Of a DNA stretch of 14,689 bases, positions 6,008 through 13,049 are shown one piece after another. A program made the position numbers and the translations under genes. A model generated the notes under the pieces. The model made no database searches. It saw nothing but the letters and a program-made list of their open reading frames with translations, and was not told the DNA's origin. The stretch is from CAZOWW01 sp964583765 (GTDB lineage Bacteria; Actinomycetota; Actinomycetes; Actinomycetales; Kineosporiaceae). Within the stretch, counting starts at the first letter, position 1. Every line of letters starts with the position of its first letter. Where the stretch lies: contig CAZOWW010000137.1 of NCBI GenBank assembly GCA_964583765.1, forward strand, positions 1 to 14,689, read 5' to 3'.

Positions 6008-6067
6008 GGCGCGCGGTGAGGCCAGGGGTCGGTGCCCGGTACGGGACGAGTGCATAAGGGAGCCAGG

Positions 6068-7180
6068 GTGAGCGCGCCCTCTCAGGGAGTGCCGGACGAC
6101 CGGGTGCGAGACCAGGGGACCGCCCCTGCCGGGCCTGTCCGTGCCGGGCACCGCCCGACGTTGGCGGACGTCGCCCGGCGGGCCGGCGTGTCCAAGGGCG
6201 CCGCCTCGCAGGCTCTGAACGGACGTTCGGGGGTCTCGGAGACCACCCGTGCGCGCGTCCTGCGCGTGGCCCGGGAACTCGGCTGGAGTCCCAACAGTGC
6301 TGCCCGGGCCCTGTCCGTGGCCCGCAGTGACGCGATCGGGCTGGTGCTGTCCCGGCCGGCGCGCATGCTCGGTCTCGAGCCCTTCTACATGGCGTTCATC
6401 GCCGGCATCGAGTCCGTCCTGGCCGACACGTCCATCTCTCTGCTGCTGAAGGTCATCGACGCTCCCGACACGGGCGGCGAGATCGCGCTGTACCGGCAGT
6501 GGTGGACCGGGCGACGGGTGGACGGCGTGATCGTCACGGACGTCCGGCTCCAGGACGAGCGCCTTCCGGTGCTCGCCACCCTGGGCATGCCCGCGGCGAT
6601 CCTCGGCAGCGATCCCGGGTTCACCGGGACCACCAACCTCTCCACGGTGTGGACGGACGACGAGACCATGGTGAAGAGCGCTCTGCGCTACCTGGTCGGG
6701 CTCGGGCACCGCAGCGTGGCCCGGGTCTCGGGGCCCGGGTACCTCGCGCACTGCGCCTGCCGGACCTCCGCCTTCGTCCGGGTCTCGGCGGAACTCGGCC
6801 TCGGCGTCCCGAAGGTGCTCGAGGCCGACTTCTCCGGTGAGGACGGCGCCCGCGCGACGCGACAGCTCCTGCTGGGTGCCGAGCCGCCGACGGCGATCAT
6901 GTTCGAGAACGACGTGATGGCGGTGGCGGCGATCGGCGCCGCCCGCGAGATCGGGGTGCGGGTGCCCGAGGAGCTGTCCGTGCTGGCCTGGGACGACTCG
7001 CCGCTCTGCAGCCTCACCCACCCGGCGGTCTCGGCCATGCACCGGGACATCCCCGGCATGGGACGCCAGGTGGCCCGACTGCTCCTGGACGCGATCGACG
7101 GCGCGGACCCGTGCGTCCGCCTCGACCCGCCCGGTGGGCTCGTGCCGCGGGGCAGCACCGCCGCACCCCCTCGACGGTAG
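6068..7180 (+). CDS. LacI-family transcriptional regulator
   Basis: This encodes 370 residues from GTG 6068 (VSAPSQGVPD), chosen over GTG 6032 because AAGGGAG lies five bases upstream. The DNA-binding domain is at about 30-83: TLADVARRAGVSKGAASQAL forms the helix-turn-helix and NSAARALS the hinge helix that enters the operator's minor groove. The first 29 residues are an extra polar tail. The rest is a periplasmic-binding-protein-like sensor: DGVIVTDV (152-159), HRSVARVSGPG (214-224), PTAIMFENDVMAVAAI (274-289) and VPEELSVLAWDD (299-310). The effector is not predictable; LacI proteins usually bind sugars, but some bind purines or other ligands. It lies in the long intergenic region, 54 bases before the MetE-like gene, and two AACCGGTT palindromes upstream are candidate targets. 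Confidence 0.93.
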   Translation: MSAPSQGVPDDRVRDQGTAPAGPVRAGHRPTLADVARRAGVSKGAASQALNGRSGVSETTRARVLRVARELGWSPNSAARALSVARSDAIGLVLSRPARMLGLEPFYMAFIAGIESVLADTSISLLLKVIDAPDTGGEIALYRQWWTGRRVDGVIVTDVRLQDERLPVLATLGMPAAILGSDPGFTGTTNLSTVWTDDETMVKSALRYLVGLGHRSVARVSGPGYLAHCACRTSAFVRVSAELGLGVPKVLEADFSGEDGARATRQLLLGAEPPTAIMFENDVMAVAAIGAAREIGVRVPEELSVLAWDDSPLCSLTHPAVSAMHRDIPGMGRQVARLLLDAIDGADPCVRLDPPGGLVPRGSTAAPPRR

Positions 7181-7222
7181 CGCCGCCGGATGCTCGCGCG
7201 GGTGCGGTGTTCCGATGGCTCC

Positions 7223-7228
7223 TAAGCT
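7223..7228 (+). promoter_or_regulatory. -10 box TAAGCT, predicted leaderless promoter
   Basis: TAAGCT fits TANNNT and is followed by exactly six bases before GTG 7235, so the start codon would be the 5' end of the mRNA. No Shine-Dalgarno or -35 box is visible. This gives the methionine synthase its own promoter, independent of the LacI gene. Confidence 0.5.
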
Positions 7229-7234
7229 GTGCGG

Positions 7235-8404
7235 GTGACCACCGTGTCCGGCTCCCGCGCCCACCGGCACGAGGAACCCCGCCGTCCGGGGGAGTCCGGT
7301 ACCCACCCGGAACCCGACCGCGACGATCCTGCTCGGGACCCCGACCGGGGGCCGTCCGGGACGGCGAGTGGGATCGGCTCCTGGCCGGGTACCGACATCG
7401 TCGAAGCGACCCGGATCTCCTTCGGTGAGCTTGCCGCCCCGCACGTCCCCTACCTGCCGGAACTCCCCGCCCGCGGTCCGGGGGCCGACCTGGTCGGGCG
7501 TGGTGCCGGCCTGCTCGTGGACCTGCCGGTGGATCTGCAGCCCTCGGGCTGGCGCCTTGTCGAGCGGCCGGGCCGCGACCTGGAGCGGGCCCGGTCCTGG
7601 CTGCGTCAGGATCTCGACGTGCTCGCCGAGGTGGCCGACGGGTACACCGGTCCGTTGAAGGTGCAGGTGGCGGGACCGTGGACGCTGGCCGCCACCCTGT
7701 GGTTGCCCCGGCTGGAGCGTGCCCTGGTCGACGCGGGTGCCTGCCGTGACCTGGTCGACTCCCTCGCCGAGGGCCTGCGGCAGCACGTCACCCAGCTGCG
7801 TCGGCTGGTGCCGGGCGCCGCGGTGCGCGTGCAGCTCGACGAGCCGGGGCTGACCGCGGTGCTCTCCGGGGCGCTGCCCACGGCGAGCGGGCTCGGCCGG
7901 TTGCGGGCCCTGGCCGCCCCCGTGGTCGAGGAGGGCCTGCGCCGGGTGATCGGTGCCGTGCGCGAGGCCGGTGCGGACGAGGTGCTCGTGCACTCCTGCG
8001 CGGCCGACGTGCCGGTGTCCCTGCTGGTCGGCGCCGGTGCGGACGGCCTGTCGCTGGACGTCACCCGGCTGGGCAACGACGGCTGGGAGGCGGTGGCCGC
8101 GGCGGTCGAGGCCGGCGTGCGCCTGTGGGCCGGGGTCGTTCCCACCGCGGCGACCGCCCCTGCGCCGGGGGCGACGGGACTCGGACCGCGCCCGGCGCCC
8201 ACGAGCGACCTTCCCGGGGACGTCGCGGTGGCGGATGCCCTCTGGCGACCCTGGCGCACGCTGGGACTTCCTCCCCGGAGCCTGGACCGGGTCGTGCTGA
8301 CCCCTACGTGCGGTCTGGCCGGCGGCAACCCCGCCCGGGCCCGGGCCGTGCTGCGGCGGGTGCGGGAGGGTGCGGCGGCCCTGGCCGAGCGGGCCGCCGG
8401 CTGA
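7235..8404 (+). CDS. MetE-like (cobalamin-independent type) methionine synthase, single catalytic domain
   Basis: The predicted role is methyl transfer to homocysteine at a zinc site. There are 389 residues. GTG 7235 is preferred to GTG 7229 because of the -10 box geometry; the first 45 residues are Asp/Pro/Arg-rich and precede the typical opening GIGSWPGTD (46-54). MetE landmarks: QLDEPGL (200-206); H253 and C255 in VHSCA, two zinc ligands; D275 in LSLDVT, in place of MetE's glutamate; and C359 in TPTCGLAGG, the last ligand. A Pro/Ala-rich insert (about 305-327) separates the last two. The N-terminal folate-binding half of full-length MetE (about 750 residues) is absent, as in the M. tuberculosis homologue Rv3015c, so the methyl donor may not be methyl-folate. 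It is convergent with the protease gene. Confidence 0.82.
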   Translation: MTTVSGSRAHRHEEPRRPGESGTHPEPDRDDPARDPDRGPSGTASGIGSWPGTDIVEATRISFGELAAPHVPYLPELPARGPGADLVGRGAGLLVDLPVDLQPSGWRLVERPGRDLERARSWLRQDLDVLAEVADGYTGPLKVQVAGPWTLAATLWLPRLERALVDAGACRDLVDSLAEGLRQHVTQLRRLVPGAAVRVQLDEPGLTAVLSGALPTASGLGRLRALAAPVVEEGLRRVIGAVREAGADEVLVHSCAADVPVSLLVGAGADGLSLDVTRLGNDGWEAVAAAVEAGVRLWAGVVPTAATAPAPGATGLGPRPAPTSDLPGDVAVADALWRPWRTLGLPPRSLDRVVLTPTCGLAGGNPARARAVLRRVREGAAALAERAAG

Positions 8405-8433
8405 GCCGCCCCCGGAGGACGCGGTCGAGCGCG

Positions 8434-10002
8434 CTACCCCACCAGTCGGCGGGCGAAGCTCGTGACGTCGCGTTCGAACGTCTCCCGCCCGACATGAAGG
8501 ACGTCGCGCAGGGCGGCGTCGACCGCAACCGTCCGGTCGGAACCCCGGCCCGCCTCGGCGATGAAGCGACGTAGTGCCGACTCCCCGCGCGTGCTCACGA
8601 TGTACTGACAGGCCAACCAGGCACCGGCGTAGGCGTCGCGCACCGCGCTCGGGAAGCGAGGGTCCGGCCACGTCCCCAGGTCGGTCAACCGGAAGGTGCC
8701 TGCCTGCATGGCGGCCGGCAGGCGAACAGGTGGCACGTGGCGACTCAGGGAAGCCGCGCCGTCCGGACGTCCCCCCACCAGGACTCGATTCGCGGTGTAC
8801 TCCGCCACTCCCTCCCGCAACCAGGTGGTCATGGTCACCCGCCACGTGGCCACGTGGGTGAGTTCGTGGCGGATCACCTCATCGGTGGTCGGCGTGACAG
8901 TGCGGGTGATGCCGGGCGCCAGGACGATCCGGAGGGCGTGACCGGCGGACTGACCGGGAGCGGAGGCGTCCTCCGGTGCTGCGGCGAGGACGTCGGCCAC
9001 GCGGCCTCGCACATCGCCCCGGTTTCCGAGGTCGATCTCCATGGGGATCGTCACGGCCCCGAGCCCGCTCCCGAACCAGTTCCGGACGAACCGAGTGCTC
9101 GTCAGGGCGTAGACGACGACGTGGTGGTTCCACCCCGTGGTCGACCACAGGGCGTCGACCTCCCGGATCGCCCGACTCACGTGCCCGGCCAGCGCCTCGG
9201 CATGCGCCTGTTGGCCGGGGTCGGCGACGACGAGCACGTTCCCGGCACGCGCCACCGCGATGTCGCCGAACGTCCACGGCTCCGACTGGAAGCCGTCCGC
9301 CCAGTCCATCGGGTCCGGGGTCACGTCACTGCCCAGTTCGTCGGCGAGCACCCAGCCACCGCCCTGCGGCACGAACACCAGGACGACCCGCTCGGCGACC
9401 GGTCGGTCGTCCCACCCCGCCAGTCGGTACTGCCGGAGGGCCACTCCCGCGACGGCGCCGGGGCCGTAGTGGGCCAGCCATTCCTCGTCGTGATCGGGGT
9501 CGTCCGGGTTGCTCGGGCTCGTCCACGAGTAACGCACCCACGCGAACGGCATCCGGTGCAGTGCCCGGAACAGGGCCTGCTGCCGCTGCCGGAACGACGG
9601 GGCCTCCGGAGCAGCCGACGCCGCTCCACCGGCGGAGCTGTCCACTGTCGTCTCCCGGGAGGAGCGGGCGTCGACATCGGCGAGGAACCCACGCTCGTCC
9701 CCCGCCGCGAGAGCGCTGTTCATCCGGGCCAGGACCGCTCTCACCCCGGGCAGGTTCGGGGCCGTCCACCGCTGGGCGCCGGCCGAGACCGATACGTCGG
9801 TCCCGGAGCCGGTCGAAGCGGCGGTCCGCGGGGCCGGCGTCGCGGCAGGATGCCCGTGCCCGGAGTTGTCGGTGACGACGCCCACGATCACCCCCACGAC
9901 CACCGTGAGCGACACCAGCGCGGCCACGACCGCCAGCGTCGTGGACCTGTTCCGACGGCGTCCGGGCTGGTCCTCGGCGGGGCGGAGGTCCACGGTGTTC
10001 AT
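8434..10002 (-). CDS. Membrane-anchored HExxH metalloprotease-like protein
   Basis: This encodes 522 residues from ATG 10002-10000, with AGGAG four bases upstream. After a basic start (RRRNR at 15-19), residues 22-43 form one hydrophobic helix without a lipobox or clear signal peptidase site. The predicted topology is N-in, with the bulk outside the cell. Residues about 84-235 look like an NTF2-like domain (VRAVLARMNSALAAGD, then FRALHRMPFAWVRYSW), and the rest is a peptidase MA-type domain: HELTH (379-383) holds two zinc histidines and the catalytic glutamate, and WLREGVAEY (394-402) supplies the third ligand, probably E397. The substrate is unknown. It opposes all the neighbouring housekeeping genes and breaks the conserved methionine synthase-ligA order. 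Its 5' end faces the 14-bp repeat array. Confidence 0.82.
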   Translation of the reverse strand: MNTVDLRPAEDQPGRRRNRSTTLAVVAALVSLTVVVGVIVGVVTDNSGHGHPAATPAPRTAASTGSGTDVSVSAGAQRWTAPNLPGVRAVLARMNSALAAGDERGFLADVDARSSRETTVDSSAGGAASAAPEAPSFRQRQQALFRALHRMPFAWVRYSWTSPSNPDDPDHDEEWLAHYGPGAVAGVALRQYRLAGWDDRPVAERVVLVFVPQGGGWVLADELGSDVTPDPMDWADGFQSEPWTFGDIAVARAGNVLVVADPGQQAHAEALAGHVSRAIREVDALWSTTGWNHHVVVYALTSTRFVRNWFGSGLGAVTIPMEIDLGNRGDVRGRVADVLAAAPEDASAPGQSAGHALRIVLAPGITRTVTPTTDEVIRHELTHVATWRVTMTTWLREGVAEYTANRVLVGGRPDGAASLSRHVPPVRLPAAMQAGTFRLTDLGTWPDPRFPSAVRDAYAGAWLACQYIVSTRGESALRRFIAEAGRGSDRTVAVDAALRDVLHVGRETFERDVTSFARRLVG

Positions 10003-10282
10003 CGCGCTCCTGTCTCCTCACGTCGATCCGTCAACGTCGATCCGTCGACGTCGATCCGTCGACGTCGATCCGCCGCGGCGGATCGACGTCCCCTGCCGTG
10101 GCGCGGTTGCTGAGGTGCGTGGTGCGGTTGCTCCGCTTCTTGCCACGCGTCGTCCCTGCAAGAAGGTTGCCCCGGTCCGGGAACCGGACTCCGGGACCGA
10201 GGACGGATCGGGAGGACTCCTCCGCGGCGCCACGCCGTCCCCAGCGGCCGCGGGTGTCGGTGCCATCGGCGAGGATGACCCC
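10003..10282. other. Divergent spacer between the protease gene and ligA, lacking any TA step
   Basis: These 280 bases contain no TA dinucleotide, so no TANNNT -10 box can exist on either strand. Either both genes use an alternative sigma factor or the starts lie elsewhere. The spacer holds the 14-bp repeat array next to the protease gene, a repeated GCGGTTGCT (about 10103 and 10123), and the GAGGA Shine-Dalgarno (10271-10275) of ligA. GGAAC near 10180 resembles an ECF sigma -35 element, but no matching -10 element follows. Confidence 0.6.
10020..10089. repeat. Four tandem 14-bp repeats plus one inverted copy
   Basis: The units are ACGTCGATCCGTCA (10020-10033), ACGTCGATCCGTCG (10034-10047 and 10048-10061) and ACGTCGATCCGCCG (10062-10075). 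They are followed by CGGCGGATCGACGT (10076-10089), the exact reverse complement of the fourth unit, so 10062-10089 is a 28-bp perfect palindrome. Unit junctions create TCGACGTCGA palindromes at 10045-10054 and 10059-10068. The array starts 18 bases upstream of the protease ATG, where it would overlap its leader or promoter. Confidence 0.95.
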
Positions 10283-12676
10283 GTGACCCAGCCGTCTGAC
10301 CACCTTCTTGCCCCGTCCGACGAGCACGCTGTCCCGCCGGACGGATCGGTCGCCCCGCAGAGCGGATCACCGGACGGCGAGGACCTCCCGGCGGGGGGAC
10401 TGGCCGCGGAGGCCGACCCTGAGGTGGCCGACCCCGAGGTGGCTGACCCCGAACCGGTCGGTCCGAAGGGCTCCGGGTGGTCGGCGGAAACGGCGTCCCC
10501 GGGGGGGATCCCCGAGAAGGCGCGTCACCGCTGGACCGCGCTCGCGGAGGAGATCCGGGATCACCAGTTCGCCTACTACGTCCGCAGCGCGCCGACGGTC
10601 TCGGACGCCGAGTACGACGGGTTGCTGCGCGAACTCGCCGCGCTGGAGGACCGTCACCCCGGTCTGCGCACCCCGGACTCGCCGACACAGCAGGTGGGGG
10701 GCACCTACTCGACGGAGTTCGTGCCGGTCGACCACCGGGAGCGCCTGCTCAGCCTCGACAACGTGTTCAGCGCCGAGGAACTGCGCACCTGGGCGGAGCG
10801 GGTGCAGCGGGACGCGGGTGGCACCGTGCGCTTCCTCTGCGAGCTGAAGATCGACGGTCTCGCGGTGAACCTCACCTACGAACGCGGCCGGCTCACGCGC
10901 GGGGCGACCCGGGGGGACGGGCGCACCGGCGAGGACGTCACGCTGAACGTGCGCACCATCAGGGGCGTGCCCCAGGTCCTGGCCGGGCAGGAGGCCCACC
11001 CGGCAGGGGAGACCCGGCCGGCAGGGGAGGGCCCGGCCGGACAGAGCGGATTTGGGGTACCGACCGGATCGGTCGCGGTGCCCGAACTGGTGGAGGTGCG
11101 GGGGGAGGTCTACTTCCCGGTGGCCGACTTCGCCGAGCTCAACGCCTCCCTGGTCGCCGGGGGGCGGCCGCCCTTCGCCAATCCCCGCAACGCGGCCTCG
11201 GGGTCCCTGCGCCAGAAGGACCCCAGGATCACCGCCGGGCGACCGCTGCGCCTGCTGGTGCACGGGCTGGGTGCCCGCCGAGGACTCGAGATCGCGCGAC
11301 AGTCCCAGGGCTATGAGCTTCTCGCGGCGTGGGGTCTGCCGGTGAGCGCGACGTACCAGGTCGTCGACACCGTCGAGGAGGTGCTCGACTACGTCGCCCG
11401 CACCGGCGAGCACCGGCACGACCAGGCGCACGAGATCGACGGTGTCGTGGTCAAGGTGGACGACGTCGCGGTGCAGCGTCGGCTCGGTGCCACCAGCCGG
11501 GCCCCGCGCTGGGCGGTGGCCTACAAGTACCCGCCGGAGGAGGTCAACACCCGCCTCCTGGACATCCGGGTGAACGTCGGGCGCACCGGGCGGGTGACGC
11601 CGTACGGGGTCATGGAACCCGTCCTGGTCTCCGGGTCCACGGTCGCCATGGCCACGCTGCACAACGCGCAGGAGGTCGTGCGCAAGGGAGTGCTGATCGG
11701 CGATCTCGTCGTCCTGCGCAAGGCCGGCGACGTGATCCCCGAGATCGTCGGCCCGGTGGTGGACGTCCGCACCGGCACCGAGCGGGCCTTCGTGATGCCG
11801 GACCACTGCCCCGAGTGCGGTACCGCCCTGGCGTACGAGAAGGAGGGCGACGCCGACATCCGCTGCCCGAACTCCCGTACCTGCCCCGCACAACTGCGCG
11901 AACGGCTCTTCCACGTGGCCGGACGCGGAGCCTTCGACATCGAGGCCCTCGGCTGGGAGGGTGCCCTGGCCCTGCTGGAGGCCGGGGTTCTGGCCGGTCC
12001 GGACGGCTCGGCGCCCGACGAGGGCGGGCTCTTCGAGCTCACCGAGCAGGCGCTGCTGCAGGTGCCGTTGTACACGCGCAAGGTGGACGGCGCCCTGTCC
12101 GCCAACGGCGCCAAGCTCCTGGACAACCTCGTCAAGGCACGGCAGCAGCCGCTGTGGCGGGTCCTGGTCGCGTTGTCCGTGCGGCACGTGGGCCCGACCG
12201 CGGCCCGTGCCCTGGCCCAGGCCCTCGGCTCGATGGACCGGATCCGCGAGGCCTCCCAGGAGGAGCTCGCCGCGGTGGACGGGGTCGGTCCGGTGATCGC
12301 CGAGGCCGTGCGCGAGTGGTTCACCGTGGACTGGCACCAGGAGATCGTCCGGCGGTGGAGTGCCGCCGGGGTACGGATGTCCGAGGAGGTCGACCAGGGC
12401 ACGCCGCGCACCCTGGAGGGGCTGACCGTGGTGGTCACCGGCACCCTGGGCGGGTTCAGTCGGGACGAGGCCAAGGAGGCGATCCTGGCCCGCGGGGGGA
12501 AGGCCTCCGGCAGCGTGTCGAAGAAGACCCACTTCGTGGTGGTCGGCGAGAACGCCGGCAGCAAGCACGACAAGGCGGTGCAGCTCGGGGTGCCGATCCT
12601 CGACGAGGACGGCTTCCGGGCCCTGCTCGCCGGAGGGCCGCAGGCCGTGCAGGGGGAGTCCGGGGCCGAGTCCTAG
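10283..12676 (+). CDS. ligA: NAD-dependent DNA ligase LigA
   Basis: LigA seals nicks in double-stranded DNA using NAD+, essential for joining Okazaki fragments. The protein has 797 residues against about 690 in mycobacteria. GTG 10283 is chosen for the GAGGA seven bases upstream; in-frame GTGs at 10424 and 10439 are alternatives. Residues 1-78 are an acidic/Pro-rich extension with ADPEV repeats. The Ia domain (about 79-150) has QFAYYVRSAPTVSDAEYDGL. The adenylation domain has the AMP-bound K189 in CELKIDGLA and SPTQQVGG (133-140), and carries an insert of about 25 residues near 235-260. Next are the OB fold, a zinc finger (C509, C512, C528, C534), the helix-hairpin-helix region (about 620-680) and a BRCT domain (about 708-785, with LEGLTVVVTGTL). 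Confidence 0.97.
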   Translation: MTQPSDHLLAPSDEHAVPPDGSVAPQSGSPDGEDLPAGGLAAEADPEVADPEVADPEPVGPKGSGWSAETASPGGIPEKARHRWTALAEEIRDHQFAYYVRSAPTVSDAEYDGLLRELAALEDRHPGLRTPDSPTQQVGGTYSTEFVPVDHRERLLSLDNVFSAEELRTWAERVQRDAGGTVRFLCELKIDGLAVNLTYERGRLTRGATRGDGRTGEDVTLNVRTIRGVPQVLAGQEAHPAGETRPAGEGPAGQSGFGVPTGSVAVPELVEVRGEVYFPVADFAELNASLVAGGRPPFANPRNAASGSLRQKDPRITAGRPLRLLVHGLGARRGLEIARQSQGYELLAAWGLPVSATYQVVDTVEEVLDYVARTGEHRHDQAHEIDGVVVKVDDVAVQRRLGATSRAPRWAVAYKYPPEEVNTRLLDIRVNVGRTGRVTPYGVMEPVLVSGSTVAMATLHNAQEVVRKGVLIGDLVVLRKAGDVIPEIVGPVVDVRTGTERAFVMPDHCPECGTALAYEKEGDADIRCPNSRTCPAQLRERLFHVAGRGAFDIEALGWEGALALLEAGVLAGPDGSAPDEGGLFELTEQALLQVPLYTRKVDGALSANGAKLLDNLVKARQQPLWRVLVALSVRHVGPTAARALAQALGSMDRIREASQEELAAVDGVGPVIAEAVREWFTVDWHQEIVRRWSAAGVRMSEEVDQGTPRTLEGLTVVVTGTLGGFSRDEAKEAILARGGKASGSVSKKTHFVVVGENAGSKHDKAVQLGVPILDEDGFRALLAGGPQAVQGESGAES
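10412..10456 (+). repeat. 15-bp in-frame tandem repeat in ligA (ADPEV units)
   Basis: Three 15-bp units encode ADPEV, ADPEV and ADPEP (10412-10426, 10427-10441, 10442-10456), differing only at a few bases. They lie in the poorly conserved N-terminal extension, so copy number could vary without touching the ligase core. Confidence 0.9.
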
Positions 12677-12679
12677 ACT
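12674..12679 (+). promoter_or_regulatory. -10 box TAGACT upstream of gatC
   Basis: TAGACT overlaps the ligA stop codon (TAG 12674-12676) and is identical to the -10 box at 2407. It would start transcription near 12686 and give gatCAB a leader of about 65 bases. No clear -35 box is visible. Confidence 0.4.
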
Positions 12680-12687
12680 CGGGACGT

Positions 12688-12712
12688 CGCGGCGTCGCAG
12701 GGTGACGCCGCG
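12688..12712 (+). terminator. Hairpin in the ligA-gatC gap (terminator or leader structure)
   Basis: CGCGGCGTC (12688-12696) pairs exactly with GACGCCGCG (12704-12712) around a seven-base loop. It is 11 bases after the ligA stop, as a terminator would be, but also almost at the 5' end of the RNA predicted from the promoter at 12674. There is no T-run. Confidence 0.4.
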
Positions 12713-12750
12713 TGAGTCGTTTCACCCGACCGGGTCGTCGGAGGAGATAC

Positions 12751-13047
12751 ATGTCCGCCATCTCGCGCGAGGAAGTCGCCCACCTGGCGTCCCTCGCCCG
12801 CATCGAGTTGACCGAGGCCGAACTGGACAAGATGGCCGGCCAGCTCGGCGTCATCCTCGAGGCGGTGGCCACGGTGCAACAGGCGGCCGGGGACGACGTC
12901 CCGGCCACTTCGCACCCGATCCCGCTCACCAACGTGACCCGGCCGGACGAGCCGCGGCCGGGCCTGACCGCCGCGCAGGCGCTCTCCGGTGCCCCCGCGG
13001 CCGAGGAGCAGCGCTTCCGCGTGCCGCGCATCCTGGAGGAGGACTGA
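12751..13047 (+). CDS. gatC: Asp/Glu-tRNA amidotransferase subunit C
   Basis: GatC is the small subunit of GatCAB, which converts Glu-tRNA(Gln) to Gln-tRNA(Gln) and/or Asp-tRNA(Asn) to Asn-tRNA(Asn). It wraps around GatA and stabilises its contact with GatB. It has 98 residues, normal for the family. ATG 12751 is supported by GGAGGAG four bases upstream (12740-12746); the open frame from 12712 is Arg-rich and rejected. Typical features are the opening ISREEVAHLASLARIELTEAE, the amphipathic helix LDKMAGQLGVILEAV and the C-terminal FRVPRILEED. gatA starts two bases after its stop. Confidence 0.96.
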   Translation: MSAISREEVAHLASLARIELTEAELDKMAGQLGVILEAVATVQQAAGDDVPATSHPIPLTNVTRPDEPRPGLTAAQALSGAPAAEEQRFRVPRILEED

Positions 13048-13049
13048 CC

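Larger units (their letters stand above)
4876..6067. other. 1.2-kb region without a convincing full-length gene
   Basis: Open frames cross this stretch on both strands, but they are Arg/Pro/Gly-rich and lack the third-position G/C bias of the neighbouring genes, apart from the first 36 codons after 4885. It contains, in order: a short possible remnant, hairpins from 4975 to 5252, a minus-strand promoter (5319-5347), an operator-like palindrome (5348-5359), and a lower-GC patch at about 5315-5460. Further on are isolated A/T-rich patches, a second operator-like site (5834-5845), a possible 35-codon small ORF (5878-5985, GTG with GGAGG five bases upstream) and the LacI promoter area. The minus-strand frame ending at 5322 (IESFHGEINRFIDS) is the most protein-like of the low-GC patch but has no supporting codon bias. 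Confidence 0.6.

Noticed and set aside
4876..6067. Known riboswitch (cobalamin or SAM type) upstream of the methionine synthase
   Set aside because: No B12-box-like or SAM-riboswitch core pattern was recognised, and the LacI gene separates this region from the synthase, which appears to have its own leaderless promoter.
5843..8845. 1000-codon open frame on the minus strand
   Set aside because: It is antisense to the LacI and methionine synthase genes, which have intact family motifs. Long antisense frames are expected in DNA with this third-position GC.
10020..10089. CRISPR array
   Set aside because: The 14-bp units are directly contiguous with no spacers, too short for CRISPR repeats, and no cas gene is nearby.
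10020..10089. Insertion sequence or transposon end
   Set aside because: No transposase gene, no matching inverted copy elsewhere in the window and no target-site duplication visible.
10367..12568. 733-codon open frame on the minus strand
   Set aside because: Antisense shadow of ligA; His/Arg/Gly-rich composition without motifs.
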